Assembly: GCA_963782965.1 (NCBI GenBank)
Contig: CAWALV010000006.1
Coordinates: 1,612,001-1,676,000 of the forward strand
Length of the DNA stretch: 64,000 nt
Reading direction: 5' to 3'
Origin: CAWALV01 sp963782965
Lineage (GTDB): Bacteria > Actinomycetota > Actinomycetes > Acidothermales > Acidothermaceae
Shown: one piece after another, positions 11,199 to 18,565 of the stretch
How positions within the stretch are numbered: the first letter of the stretch is position 1
Layout: every line of letters begins with the position of its first letter
Program-made: the position numbers and the translations under genes
Notes under the pieces: model-generated
Databases searched by the model: none
Told to the model about the DNA's origin: nothing
What the model saw: only the letters and a program-made list of their open reading frames with translations

Positions 11199-11815
11199 GA
11201 GCGACCCAGCGATCGCAGCGCCAGCCGCAGCAGGTTGCTCACCTCTGCGCCGTCGCCACCGGCGACGGTGGCGTCGACTTCCGGACCGATCGCCAGGAGC
11301 GCGTCGTCTGCCTCGCGAGTCGAGTAGCCGAGCCCGAGCAGGGCAGCGTGCACACTCACCCGCCACGAGGCGCTTGCGCCGTTCGGCAGCACGACGACGT
11401 CGCCGCCGAGCGACGCGCCGGCGAGCTTCTCCTTCAGTTCCAGCACGATTCGCTGGGCACTCTTGCGACCGATGCCGGGCACCATCTCCAGCGACTTGAA
11501 GTCGTCGGTCGCCACCGCCTTGCGCAGCGCGGCCGGGGAGTGAACACCGAGCATCGCCTGGGCCAGCCGCGGCCCGACGCCACTTGCCGTCTGGAGCAAC
11601 TCGAACACCGTGCGCTCGTCGTCATCGGCGAAGCCGAACAACGTCAAGGAATCCTCCCGGACGACGAGGGAGGTGGCGAACCGCGCATGCTCGCCCACCC
11701 GGGCGCGGGCGATCGTCGACGGCGTGCAGAACAGCTGCAAGCCGAAGCCACCGACCTCGACGACGACACCGTCGGGAGCCGTTGCCGCGACCCGTCCACT
11801 GACGAAAGAGATCAC
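11195..11815 (-). CDS. ruvA: Holliday junction DNA helicase subunit RuvA
   Basis: Tetrameric junction-binding protein that loads RuvB. 206 residues. Seen: N-terminal OB domain (ISFVSGRVAATAPDGVVVEVGG), two helix-hairpin-helix motifs (TASGVGPRLAQAML and VPGIGRKSAQRIVLELK), and the C-terminal domain III that contacts RuvB (ALLGLGYSTREADDAL). The GTG at 11815 has AGGAGG six bases upstream and overlaps the ruvC stop as GTGA. Co-translation with both neighbours is expected. Confidence 0.97.
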   Translation of the reverse strand: MISFVSGRVAATAPDGVVVEVGGFGLQLFCTPSTIARARVGEHARFATSLVVREDSLTLFGFADDDERTVFELLQTASGVGPRLAQAMLGVHSPAALRKAVATDDFKSLEMVPGIGRKSAQRIVLELKEKLAGASLGGDVVVLPNGASASWRVSVHAALLGLGYSTREADDALLAIGPEVDATVAGGDGAEVSNLLRLALRSLGRS

Positions 11816-12345
11816 CGACCGCCTCCTGCCCTGCGCCCGGCCACCCCGAGTGCCTGGTCGATCTTGCGGCCCGCGCTGCCCCGCCACAGCTGGCAGATGG
11901 CCAGCGCCAGCGCGTCGGTGGCGTCGGCCGGCGCGACCAACCCCGGCGCCTGCAGCAGCCGGCGCACCATGAAGGCCACCTGTTCCTTGCCTGCACCGCC
12001 CTGGCCGGTGACCGCCGCCTTCACCTCGCTCGGGGTGTGGAGCGCGACCGGAATGCCCCGACGCGCGGCCGCGGCGATGGCCAACGCGCCGGCCTGGGCG
12101 GTACCCATGACGGTGCGAACGTTGTGCTGGCTGAACACGCGCTCGACCGCGACGACGTCGGGCCGCAGCCGCTCGATCCACGCCTCGAAGTGGTCTTGCA
12201 ACGCGACCAAACGGGCGCCGAGTTCAGCGTCCGGCGCGGTGCGCAGCACATCGACCTCGACGAGCACCGCCCTGCCGCCCGGGCTGCCGTCGATCGCGCC
12301 GATGCCGCACCTGGTCAGCCCCGGGTCGACACCGAGCACCCTCAT
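11812..12345 (-). CDS. ruvC: Crossover junction endodeoxyribonuclease RuvC
   Basis: Holliday junction resolvase. 177 residues with the RNase H-like active site: Asp in MRVLGVDPGLTRCG, Glu in VVAVERVFSQHN, and the C-terminal acidic pair in PADATDALALA. The ATG at 12345 gives the standard N-terminus; an alternative ATG three codons earlier is possible. First gene of the ruvCAB operon, which begins about 80 bases after the YebC gene. A C-terminal basic extension (AGRRAGGGR) is minor. Confidence 0.96.
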   Translation of the reverse strand: MRVLGVDPGLTRCGIGAIDGSPGGRAVLVEVDVLRTAPDAELGARLVALQDHFEAWIERLRPDVVAVERVFSQHNVRTVMGTAQAGALAIAAAARRGIPVALHTPSEVKAAVTGQGGAGKEQVAFMVRRLLQAPGLVAPADATDALALAICQLWRGSAGRKIDQALGVAGRRAGGGR

Positions 12346-12427
12346 CGAACGCATGTTCGGAAGCGTATCGAGCGAACCCGCCACAACCTGGCAGCGACGC
12401 GCGCGCGAACCGGGGGCGAAGCTGGTC

Positions 12428-13174
12428 TCAGACCTCGGCGAGCACGTCGTCGGAGATGTCGAAGTTGGCCCACACGTTCTGCACGTCGTCGCAGTCCTCG
12501 AGCGCATCGACGAGGCGCAGCGCCTTGCGCGCGTTCTCGTCGTCGAGGGGCACGCTGACGCTCGGCAACCACGAGACGTCGGCCGACTCGTACTCGATGG
12601 CGGCGCGAGTCAACGCCTCGCGCACCGCTGCTAGATCGGTGGCCTCGCTGACGACCTCGAAACCGTCGTCGATCTCGTTGACCTCTTCGGCGCCGGCATC
12701 GAGCACAGCGGTGAGGACGTCGTCCTCGCCGTGGCCGTTCTTCGGCACGAGCACGACGCCTTTGCGGTTGAACAGGTACGCCACCGAGCCCGGGTCTGCC
12801 ATGTTGCCCCCGTTGCGGGTCATGGCGGTGCGCACCTCGGACGCCGCGCGGTTGCGGTTGTCGGTGAGGCACTCGATCAGCAGGGCCACGCCCCCGGGGC
12901 CGTAGCCCTCGTAGGTGATCGGCTCCCAGTCGGCGCCGCCCGCTTCCAGCCCGGCGCCGCGCTTGACCGCCCGGTCGATGTTGTCGTTGGGCACCGAGCT
13001 GCCCTTGGCCTTGGCGATGGCATCGGCGAGCGTCGGGTTTCCGGCCGGGTCGCCGCCCCCGGTACGGGCCGCGACCTCGATGTTCTTGATCAGTTTGGCG
13101 AAGAGCTTGCCCCGCTTGGCATCGACCACGGCCTTCTTGTGCTTGGTGGTCGCCCACTTCGAGTGTCCACTCAT
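12428..13174 (-). CDS. YebC/PmpR-family regulatory protein
   Basis: Member of the YebC/TACO1 family (248 residues), proteins described as transcription regulators and, more recently, as factors that help ribosomes at difficult peptide sequences. Seen: the invariant start MSGHSKWATTKHKK, NPTLADAIAKAK, IDRAVKRG, the second-domain GGVALLIECLTDNRNR and RNGGNMADPGSVAYLF. Its ATG overlaps the pdxT stop (ATGA), so it is co-translated with vitamin B6 synthesis, and it is followed by ruvC; the order pdxS-pdxT-yebC-ruvC is typical of actinobacteria. The target here cannot be inferred. Confidence 0.95.
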   Translation of the reverse strand: MSGHSKWATTKHKKAVVDAKRGKLFAKLIKNIEVAARTGGGDPAGNPTLADAIAKAKGSSVPNDNIDRAVKRGAGLEAGGADWEPITYEGYGPGGVALLIECLTDNRNRAASEVRTAMTRNGGNMADPGSVAYLFNRKGVVLVPKNGHGEDDVLTAVLDAGAEEVNEIDDGFEVVSEATDLAAVREALTRAAIEYESADVSWLPSVSVPLDDENARKALRLVDALEDCDDVQNVWANFDISDDVLAEV

Positions 13175-13809
13175 GGCCGCTCCTTCAGATGCTCGCGCAC
13201 GATCTCGACGAAGAGCGCGTGAACGCGCTGGTCACCCGTGAGTTCCGGGTGGAAGGCAGTGGCGAGGATGCCACCTTGCCGGACGGCGACGATCCTACCC
13301 GCGGCCGGTCCGCCGGCCCCGGCGGCGACCTGACCGATCACTTCGACGTCAGGCCCGAGATTCTCCACCCACGGCGCACGGATGAAGACCGCGTGAAACG
13401 GCACGGTCGGGTCGGAGAGCCCCAACACCTCGACGTCCGCTTCGAAGGAGTCGACCTGGCGGCCGAACGCGTTGCGCCGCACCGTGACGTCGAGCCCGCC
13501 GAGAGTGACCTGGCCGTCGATGCCGTCGACGACACGATCGGCGAGCATGATCATGCCGGCGCACGACCCGTAAGCGGGCATGCCCGCCTCGATGCGCTTG
13601 CGCAGCGGTTCGAGCAGATCGAAGGCGATCGCCAGCTTGTACATCGTGGTCGATTCACCGCCCGGGATCACCAGCGCGTCGACGGCGTCCAACTCCGACG
13701 CTCGACGGACGGCGCCGGCGCTCGCCCCGGCGGCCTCGATCGCCCGCAGGTGCTCGCGCACATCGCCCTGCAAGGCGAGGACGCCGACACGGGGCAGCGA
13801 TCCGTTCAT
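13171..13809 (-). CDS. pdxT: Pyridoxal 5'-phosphate synthase glutaminase subunit PdxT
   Basis: Class I glutaminase that supplies ammonia to PdxS for pyridoxal phosphate synthesis. 212 residues with the family N-terminus VGVLALQGDVREH, GGESTTM oxyanion segment, nucleophile Cys83 in YGSCAGMI and the His/Glu pair (His187, Glu189) in TAFHPELTGD, so the triad is complete. It follows pdxS by about 63 bases and overlaps the YebC gene. It ends in a short charged tail (HLKERP). Confidence 0.96.
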   Translation of the reverse strand: MNGSLPRVGVLALQGDVREHLRAIEAAGASAGAVRRASELDAVDALVIPGGESTTMYKLAIAFDLLEPLRKRIEAGMPAYGSCAGMIMLADRVVDGIDGQVTLGGLDVTVRRNAFGRQVDSFEADVEVLGLSDPTVPFHAVFIRAPWVENLGPDVEVIGQVAAGAGGPAAGRIVAVRQGGILATAFHPELTGDQRVHALFVEIVREHLKERP

Positions 13810-13817
13810 GATCGCGA

Positions 13818-13848
13818 AGGAATTTCGTTCATAGGTTCAAAAATTCCT
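13818..13848. repeat. AT-rich 8-bp inverted repeat between pdxS and pdxT
   Basis: The short gap between pdxS and pdxT is unusually AT-rich for this genome and holds a perfect inverted repeat, AGGAATTT and AAATTCCT, separated by 15 bases. As RNA on the minus strand it would form a weak hairpin just before the pdxT start. It could tune the pdxS:pdxT ratio or be fortuitous. Confidence 0.35.
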
Positions 13849-13872
13849 ACGCGCAAGACCAACGGGCGCGCG

Positions 13873-14868
13873 TCACCAGCCGCGGGTGGCGAGCCGGTGG
13901 TCGACCGGGACGTCGTCGACGTTGATGCCGACCATCGCCTCACCGAGGCCCCGCGACACCTTCGCGACGACGTCGGGGTCGTCGTAGAACGTGGTCGCCT
14001 TCACGATCGCCTCGGCCCGCCTCGCAGGGTGGCCGGACTTGAAGATGCCAGAACCGACGAACACCCCTTCGGCACCGAGCTGCATCATCAGCGCGGCGTC
14101 TGCCGGGGTCGCGATCCCACCTGCGGTGAAGAGGACGACGGGTAGCTTGCCGGCCCGCGCCACCTCGCGCACCAGCTCGTACGGCGCCTGGAGTTCCTTC
14201 GCCGCGACGTAGAGCTCGTCTTCGGGCAACGTCGTCAGCCGCCGGATCTCGTCACGGATCGCGCGCATGTGGGTGACGGCGTTGGAGACGTCGCCGGTGC
14301 CGGCCTCCCCCTTCGACCGGATCATCGCCGCACCCTCGGTAATGCGCCGCAGCGCCTCACCCAGGTTCGTGGCGCCGCACACGAACGGAACGGTGAAGGC
14401 CCACTTGTCGATGTGGTGGGCGTAGTCGGCCGGGGTCAGCACCTCGGACTCGTCGATGTAGTCGACGCCGAGCGACTGCAGGATCTGCGCTTCGGCGAAG
14501 TGCCCGATCCGCGCCTTGGCCATCACCGGGATCGACACCGTGTTGACGATGCCCTCGATGAGGTCGGGGTCGCTCATGCGGGCGACGCCGCCCTGCGCAC
14601 GGATATCGGCCGGCACGCGCTCGAGCGCCATCACGGCGACCGCACCGGCATCTTCGGCGATCTTCGCCTGCTCGGCGGTGACGACGTCCATGATCACGCC
14701 GCCCTTGAGCATCTCCGCCATGCCGCGCTTGACCCGTACCGTGCCGACGACTGCCGACGGCGCGGGCGATGCGTCAGAGCTGGACTCGTTGGACACTGCC
14801 GCCTCGTTTGACACTGCCGCCTCGTTTGGCACTGCCGCGTCGTTGGACACTGCCGCGTCGTTGGACAC
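13873..14868 (-). CDS. pdxS: Pyridoxal 5'-phosphate synthase lyase subunit PdxS
   Basis: Builds pyridoxal phosphate from ribose 5-phosphate, glyceraldehyde 3-phosphate and PdxT-derived ammonia. 331 residues from the first GTG. The TIM-barrel core begins near residue 40 with VRVKRGMAEMLKGGVIMDVV, then ALERVPADIRAQGGVARM, PVMAKARIGHFAEAQIL (catalytic Lys), VDYIDESEVLTPAD, GEAGTGDV and VFVGSGIFKS. Ahead of the core are about 30 residues of tandem VSNDAA-type hexapeptides, each starting with a GTG codon. GAGAGG lies six bases before the first GTG (14868), which is therefore chosen, but starts at later repeats are possible. Confidence 0.95.
   Translation of the reverse strand: MSNDAAVSNDAAVPNEAAVSNEAAVSNESSSDASPAPSAVVGTVRVKRGMAEMLKGGVIMDVVTAEQAKIAEDAGAVAVMALERVPADIRAQGGVARMSDPDLIEGIVNTVSIPVMAKARIGHFAEAQILQSLGVDYIDESEVLTPADYAHHIDKWAFTVPFVCGATNLGEALRRITEGAAMIRSKGEAGTGDVSNAVTHMRAIRDEIRRLTTLPEDELYVAAKELQAPYELVREVARAGKLPVVLFTAGGIATPADAALMMQLGAEGVFVGSGIFKSGHPARRAEAIVKATTFYDDPDVVAKVSRGLGEAMVGINVDDVPVDHRLATRGW
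14779..14868 (-). repeat. Five 18-bp tandem repeats encoding the PdxS N-terminus
   Basis: Five in-frame copies of an 18-base unit encode VSNDAA, VSNDAA, VPNEAA, VSNEAA and VSNESS. Each unit begins with GTG and so offers a possible start codon. The units are nearly identical at DNA level (GTGTCCAACGACGCGGCA type), consistent with recent slippage expansion. They lie outside the conserved PdxS fold. Confidence 0.85.
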
Positions 14869-15020
14869 TGGGCACCTCTCTTCGTGATGGCTCTTCGCCG
14901 CCCCTTCGCGCCGGCCTGCGTGCACGCGCACGGGCGCGGAGACGAGTGTGCGAAGCCAGCCCAGTCTACGTCCGCAGAGCCGCCGCCTTCTCCTCGATAA
15001 CGGGCGCGGAGCGGGTGGCC

Positions 15021-15560
15021 CTAAACCTGCGCACCGGACAGGTGCGCGGGCGGATCGTCGTCCATCTCGAAAAAGGTCGGCGGCGGCACCCGGCCGGCCA
15101 TCCGCAGCCAGCGGACGATCCGGTGCCGGCGAACGGCGAGGGTCGCCCGCACCGCGTCGTTGCAAAACGTGCGGGCCAGCGGCACTTTCGTGCAGGCGGC
15201 CTCGAGTTCGGCGAGCAGCTCGCGGCCGGTCGGGTCGCTCGCCAGGACCGCCGCGGTGCCCTCTTCGCCGAAGGCCGCCCGCAGCGCGACCGACAGCGCG
15301 CTCTCGGCGGCCTCGCGCGCGGCTCCGCTCGAGGCTCGAGCTTCGTGCGCCGCGCTCGCCAGCAGCAGGCTCGACGCCGGGTCGAGCAGGGCGGACGCCG
15401 CGACCTCGATCGTCACGGCCGAGCGCCGCACCAGCTGCGCGTCGAGCGCTGCTCGGGTCGCGTCGATGCGGGCGTGCAGCCGGTCGAGGCGATTGCTCGT
15501 CGCGACCGCGTAACTGCCGAGGACGACGAACGCCACGACAAGCCAGAACCACCACGGCAT
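15021..15560 (-). CDS. LemA-like single-span membrane protein
   Basis: 179 residues with an N-terminal membrane span (about 3-20, WWFWLVVAFVVLGSYAVA) followed by a helical domain whose start (SNRLDRLHARIDATRAALDAQLVRRSAV) resembles the LemA family pattern of a membrane helix leading into an anti-parallel coiled bundle. No catalytic motif is visible. It ends only six bases from pimA and likely belongs to the pgsA-acyltransferase-pimA operon. In M. tuberculosis the same slot holds a membrane Nudix protein (recalled), but no Nudix box is seen here. Function unknown. Confidence 0.7.
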   Translation of the reverse strand: MPWWFWLVVAFVVLGSYAVATSNRLDRLHARIDATRAALDAQLVRRSAVTIEVAASALLDPASSLLLASAAHEARASSGAAREAAESALSVALRAAFGEEGTAAVLASDPTGRELLAELEAACTKVPLARTFCNDAVRATLAVRRHRIVRWLRMAGRVPPPTFFEMDDDPPAHLSGAQV

Positions 15561-15566
15561 GGCGAC

Positions 15567-16799
15567 TCACCGCCCCCGGCGCGGGCGGGGCGAGCGTGCG
15601 CGGGGAAGCACCGGGGACGACGCCGGCCGGCCGCCGCTGCCGTGACGGCTGCCGTCACTGCCGGTGGGGGCCGCGTTGCCCGCGCTGCTGTTCCCGGGGT
15701 CCAACGCGACCGTCTCGTACACGTGCACGATCCGGCGTGCCACGTTCGCCCAGTCGTAGGCCTTGACCGCCTCGCTGGCACGGTCGGCGAGCTGGCTGCG
15801 GCGCGCGGGATCGTCGAGCAACTCCCCCGCGATCCGCGCCAACGCCGTGGCGTCGCCCGTGGGGAACACGGCGCCGCAGCGACCTTCCTCGAGGACGGCG
15901 CGAAAGGCTTCGAGGTCGCTGGCGAGCACCGGGGTGCCGGCGGCCATCGCTTCGAGCAAGACGATGCCGAAGCTCTCGCCCCCGATGTTGGGCGCTATGT
16001 AGAGGTCGACCGAGCGCAGCATCCGCGCCTTCTCCTCGTCTGTCACGAGGCCGAGCAGGACGACCCGGTCGTGCAGGGCGCCGGGCAACAGCTTTCTGAC
16101 GTCGTGTTCGTCGCCGGGGCCTGCCACCAGCAGCCGCAGGCCCGGGCGCTTCTCCGCGAGGAGTTGAAAGGCCTCGAGCAGCACCGGGAGTCCCTTGCGC
16201 GGTTCGTCGAGCCGGCCGAGGAAACCGAGCGCCCCGCCGGTTCCCGGCCAGTCCGGCAGCGGCGTCGCGGCGTCGAACCGGGCGACAGAAACGCCGTTCG
16301 GGATCAGGACCGCGTCACCGCCGAGGTGCTCGACCAGAGTGCGCCGCGCAGCGTCGGAGACAGCCACCCGGCCGGAGATCTTCTCCAGAGCGGTCTGCAG
16401 GATCGGGTAGGCGGCGGCCATCGCCCGCGAGCGCGAGATCGACGTGTGGAAGGTTGCCACCAGCGGGACCTCGGCCGCCCAGGTCGCGAGCAGGCTGAGG
16501 CTCGGCGCGCTCGGTTCGTGCACGTGGACCACGTCGAACTCGCCCTCCCGCAGCCAGCGGCGGACCCGGCCGAGCGACAGCACGCCGAACGCCAGGCGGG
16601 CGACCGATCCGTTGTAGGGCACCGGAACCGCGCGACCCGCCGACACGACATACGGCGGGAGCGGCGCTTCGTCGTCCGCCGGAGTGATCACCGACACGTC
16701 GTGACCGAGCCCGATCAGTGCCGCCGCGAGGTCGTGGATATGGGCCTGCACCCCGCCCGGAACATCCCAGGTGTAGGGGCACACGAGGCCGATCCTCAC
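15567..16799 (-). CDS. pimA: Phosphatidylinositol alpha-mannosyltransferase PimA-like
   Basis: GT-B glycosyltransferase (family GT4) that adds the first mannose from GDP-mannose to phosphatidylinositol on the cytoplasmic membrane face, starting PIM synthesis. 410 residues. Seen: VRIGLVCPYTWDVPGGVQ at the N-terminus (Gly-rich loop), VVHVHEPSAPSLSL, HTSISRS, NGVSVARF, LGRLDEPRKG, and the nucleotide-binding ESFGIVLLEAMAAGTPV (E-x7-E motif). A Gly/Ser/Arg-rich tail of about 45 residues follows. The GTG at 16799 has GGGGAGG upstream and overlaps the acyltransferase stop as GTGA. Context with pgsA and the acyltransferase supports the assignment. Confidence 0.9.
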   Translation of the reverse strand: MRIGLVCPYTWDVPGGVQAHIHDLAAALIGLGHDVSVITPADDEAPLPPYVVSAGRAVPVPYNGSVARLAFGVLSLGRVRRWLREGEFDVVHVHEPSAPSLSLLATWAAEVPLVATFHTSISRSRAMAAAYPILQTALEKISGRVAVSDAARRTLVEHLGGDAVLIPNGVSVARFDAATPLPDWPGTGGALGFLGRLDEPRKGLPVLLEAFQLLAEKRPGLRLLVAGPGDEHDVRKLLPGALHDRVVLLGLVTDEEKARMLRSVDLYIAPNIGGESFGIVLLEAMAAGTPVLASDLEAFRAVLEEGRCGAVFPTGDATALARIAGELLDDPARRSQLADRASEAVKAYDWANVARRIVHVYETVALDPGNSSAGNAAPTGSDGSRHGSGGRPASSPVLPRARSPRPRRGR

Positions 16800-17788
16800 G
16801 CCACCTCCCCTGCGCCGGCGACCTGGCGACCAGATGCTCGAGCCGCTCGAGGCGCCCGGTCGGCGACCCACAGCGGCTGGAGCATGTGCCAGTCCTGCGG
16901 GTGTTCGGCGATCCCGGCGGCGAAGGCGTCGGCGAGTTGCTGGGTCATGTGGGCGATCTTCTCGCTTTTCGTGCCCTCGGCGGGGACCTGCACGGGCGAG
17001 TGAATCCGAGCCGCCCAGCCACCGCCCGGTCCGCCGTCGGCCGTGAACCACAGCACGGTGGGAAGCAAGACGGCCCCGGTTGCGAGCGCGAGCGAAGCCG
17101 GACCCCCAGGCATCGCCGCCGGCTCGCCGAAGAACGTCACCTCGACCCCGCTGCCGCTCAGGTCGCGTTCGCTCACCAGGCAGATGACGCCACCGGATCG
17201 CAGCCGCCTCAGCAACGTGGCGAACGTGCCTCGCCCGCCGCTGCCAGGGGAGCCGGCCCGGTCGGCGTCCAGCGGCAAGACCTCCATGCCGAGGCGCTCA
17301 CGCACCGCCACGAACCGGTCGTAGAGAGACTCCGGCCGCAACCGCTCGGCGACCGTCGTGAACGGGTTGCCGCGAAGCGCCAGCCACGCGCCGGCGTGAT
17401 CCCAGTTGCCGGTGTGCGGCAGGGCAAGGACGACGCCGCGGCCGGCCGCCACCGCCGCGTCGATGTGTTCGGCGCCTTCAGACGCCATCCGGCCGCTGAT
17501 GCGATCGGCACCGAGGCGAGGAAGCCGGAAGAACTCCAACCAGTACCGCGCATACGAACGCATCGCGGCGCGACTCAGTGCGGCGAACTCGGCGTCCGGC
17601 ATCGCCGGGCCGACGACGCGCCGCAGGTTTCGCTCGAGCTGCCGCACGCCCTTGCCCCGCCGGCGCCACGCGACGTCGCCCGCAACGCGGAAGAGCAACC
17701 GCATCCAGGCCTCGGGCAAGACCCTGGCGAGCGTCGCCGCCGCCGCGTACAACGCCGCTTGGGCGCGGTCGTAGAGCCGGCCGGTCAT
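16796..17788 (-). CDS. Phosphatidylinositol mannoside acyltransferase (lauroyl-acyltransferase family)
   Basis: HtrB/LpxL-superfamily acyltransferase, expected to acylate the mannose of PIM at the inner leaflet. 330 residues. Seen: a family N-terminus with RQLERNLRRVVG, the catalytic HTGNWDHAGAW (H-x4-D, about residues 124-134), and the substrate segment VSERDLSGSGVEVTFFG. It sits seven bases after pgsA and overlaps pimA, an order identical to Rv2612c-Rv2611c-Rv2610c in M. tuberculosis (recalled). A short Ala/Arg-rich tail ends the protein. Confidence 0.92.
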   Translation of the reverse strand: MTGRLYDRAQAALYAAAATLARVLPEAWMRLLFRVAGDVAWRRRGKGVRQLERNLRRVVGPAMPDAEFAALSRAAMRSYARYWLEFFRLPRLGADRISGRMASEGAEHIDAAVAAGRGVVLALPHTGNWDHAGAWLALRGNPFTTVAERLRPESLYDRFVAVRERLGMEVLPLDADRAGSPGSGGRGTFATLLRRLRSGGVICLVSERDLSGSGVEVTFFGEPAAMPGGPASLALATGAVLLPTVLWFTADGGPGGGWAARIHSPVQVPAEGTKSEKIAHMTQQLADAFAAGIAEHPQDWHMLQPLWVADRAPRAARASGRQVAGAGEVA

Positions 17789-17795
17789 CGGCGCG

Positions 17796-18401
17796 TCACG
17801 GTGCCGCCGACGCTTGCCGGTAGACGGCGACGAATCGCTGCAACACCGTCACGAACGTTCCGACGGCAAGGAGCCACAGCCCGATCGCCTGGATGTAGGG
17901 AACGCCCAACCCGCTCACCCCGGTGGCAGTGAGGACGACGATCAAGCGCTCGGTGCGCTCGGCGAAACCGACGTCGCCCTTGAGCCCGAGCCCCTCGGCG
18001 CGCGCCCGCGCGTAGGAGATCAGGTTGCCCGCGACCAGGCAGAAGATGCTGAGGCCCACCAGCACCGGCTGGTCGCCGCGACCGGCGAACCACCAGATCA
18101 GGCCGGCGAAGATCGACGAGTCGCCCACCCGGTCGAGATTGGAGTCGAGGAACGCACCCCACGGGCCCGTGGTACCCCGCGCGCGGGCCAACGCGCCGTC
18201 GACCATGTCCGACAGCACGAAGATCGTGATCGCGAACGACCCCCAGAAGAGCCAGCCGTGGGGGTAGCAGACCAAGGCGGAGACGCACACGCCGACGGTG
18301 CCGAAGAAGGTCACCAGGTTCGGGCTCACGCCCCAGCGAGCCAGCAGCACGCCCAGCGGACCGAGCACGCGCTGGAGTGGCACGCGCACGCGCTTGAGCA
18401 T
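17796..18401 (-). CDS. pgsA: Phosphatidylinositol phosphate synthase (CDP-alcohol phosphatidyltransferase)
   Basis: Condenses CDP-diacylglycerol with inositol phosphate to make the PI precursor. 201 residues with about six membrane spans and the full CDP-alcohol signature: SDMVDGALARARG followed by GAFLDSNLDRVGD (D-x2-DG-x2-AR-x8-G-x3-D-x3-D). The ATG at 18401 gives the standard amphipathic start MLKRVRVPLQRVLGPLG. An upstream in-frame extension is not supported. First gene of the pgsA-acyltransferase-pimA operon; its promoter region is shared with the divergent EF-G-like gene. Confidence 0.93.
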   Translation of the reverse strand: MLKRVRVPLQRVLGPLGVLLARWGVSPNLVTFFGTVGVCVSALVCYPHGWLFWGSFAITIFVLSDMVDGALARARGTTGPWGAFLDSNLDRVGDSSIFAGLIWWFAGRGDQPVLVGLSIFCLVAGNLISYARARAEGLGLKGDVGFAERTERLIVVLTATGVSGLGVPYIQAIGLWLLAVGTFVTVLQRFVAVYRQASAAP

Positions 18402-18463
18402 GGAGTTCCGTTCCTCGGGACGAGAGTGCCGCGGTGCGCACATCGTAGCGAGAACGGGCCGCC

Positions 18464-18505
18464 GACCCCCTCCGGCGGGCGTTCTTGCGGGTGTCGGAGG
18501 GGGTC
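18464..18505. promoter_or_regulatory. 11-bp perfect inverted repeat between pgsA and the EF-G-like gene
   Basis: GACCCCCTCCG and CGGAGGGGGTC form a perfect 11-base inverted repeat with a 20-base spacer, inside the roughly 165-base divergent promoter region. It lies upstream of both genes, so it is not a terminator for either, and could be a shared operator or a leader hairpin. No matching regulator is encoded next to it. Confidence 0.45.
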
Positions 18506-18565
18506 TTGTGAGCGCTGCCAGGGAGGAGGAGAGTCGAGCAACAGTCGAGTGCAGAGGAGGCCACG

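Noticed and set aside
15021..15560. Nudix hydrolase in the gene before pimA, as in mycobacteria
   Set aside because: No Nudix box is visible; the sequence fits a LemA-like membrane protein better.
14769..17003. 744-codon plus-strand frame across pdxS upstream region and pimA
   Set aside because: Arg/Gly-rich shadow frame opposite clear enzymes.
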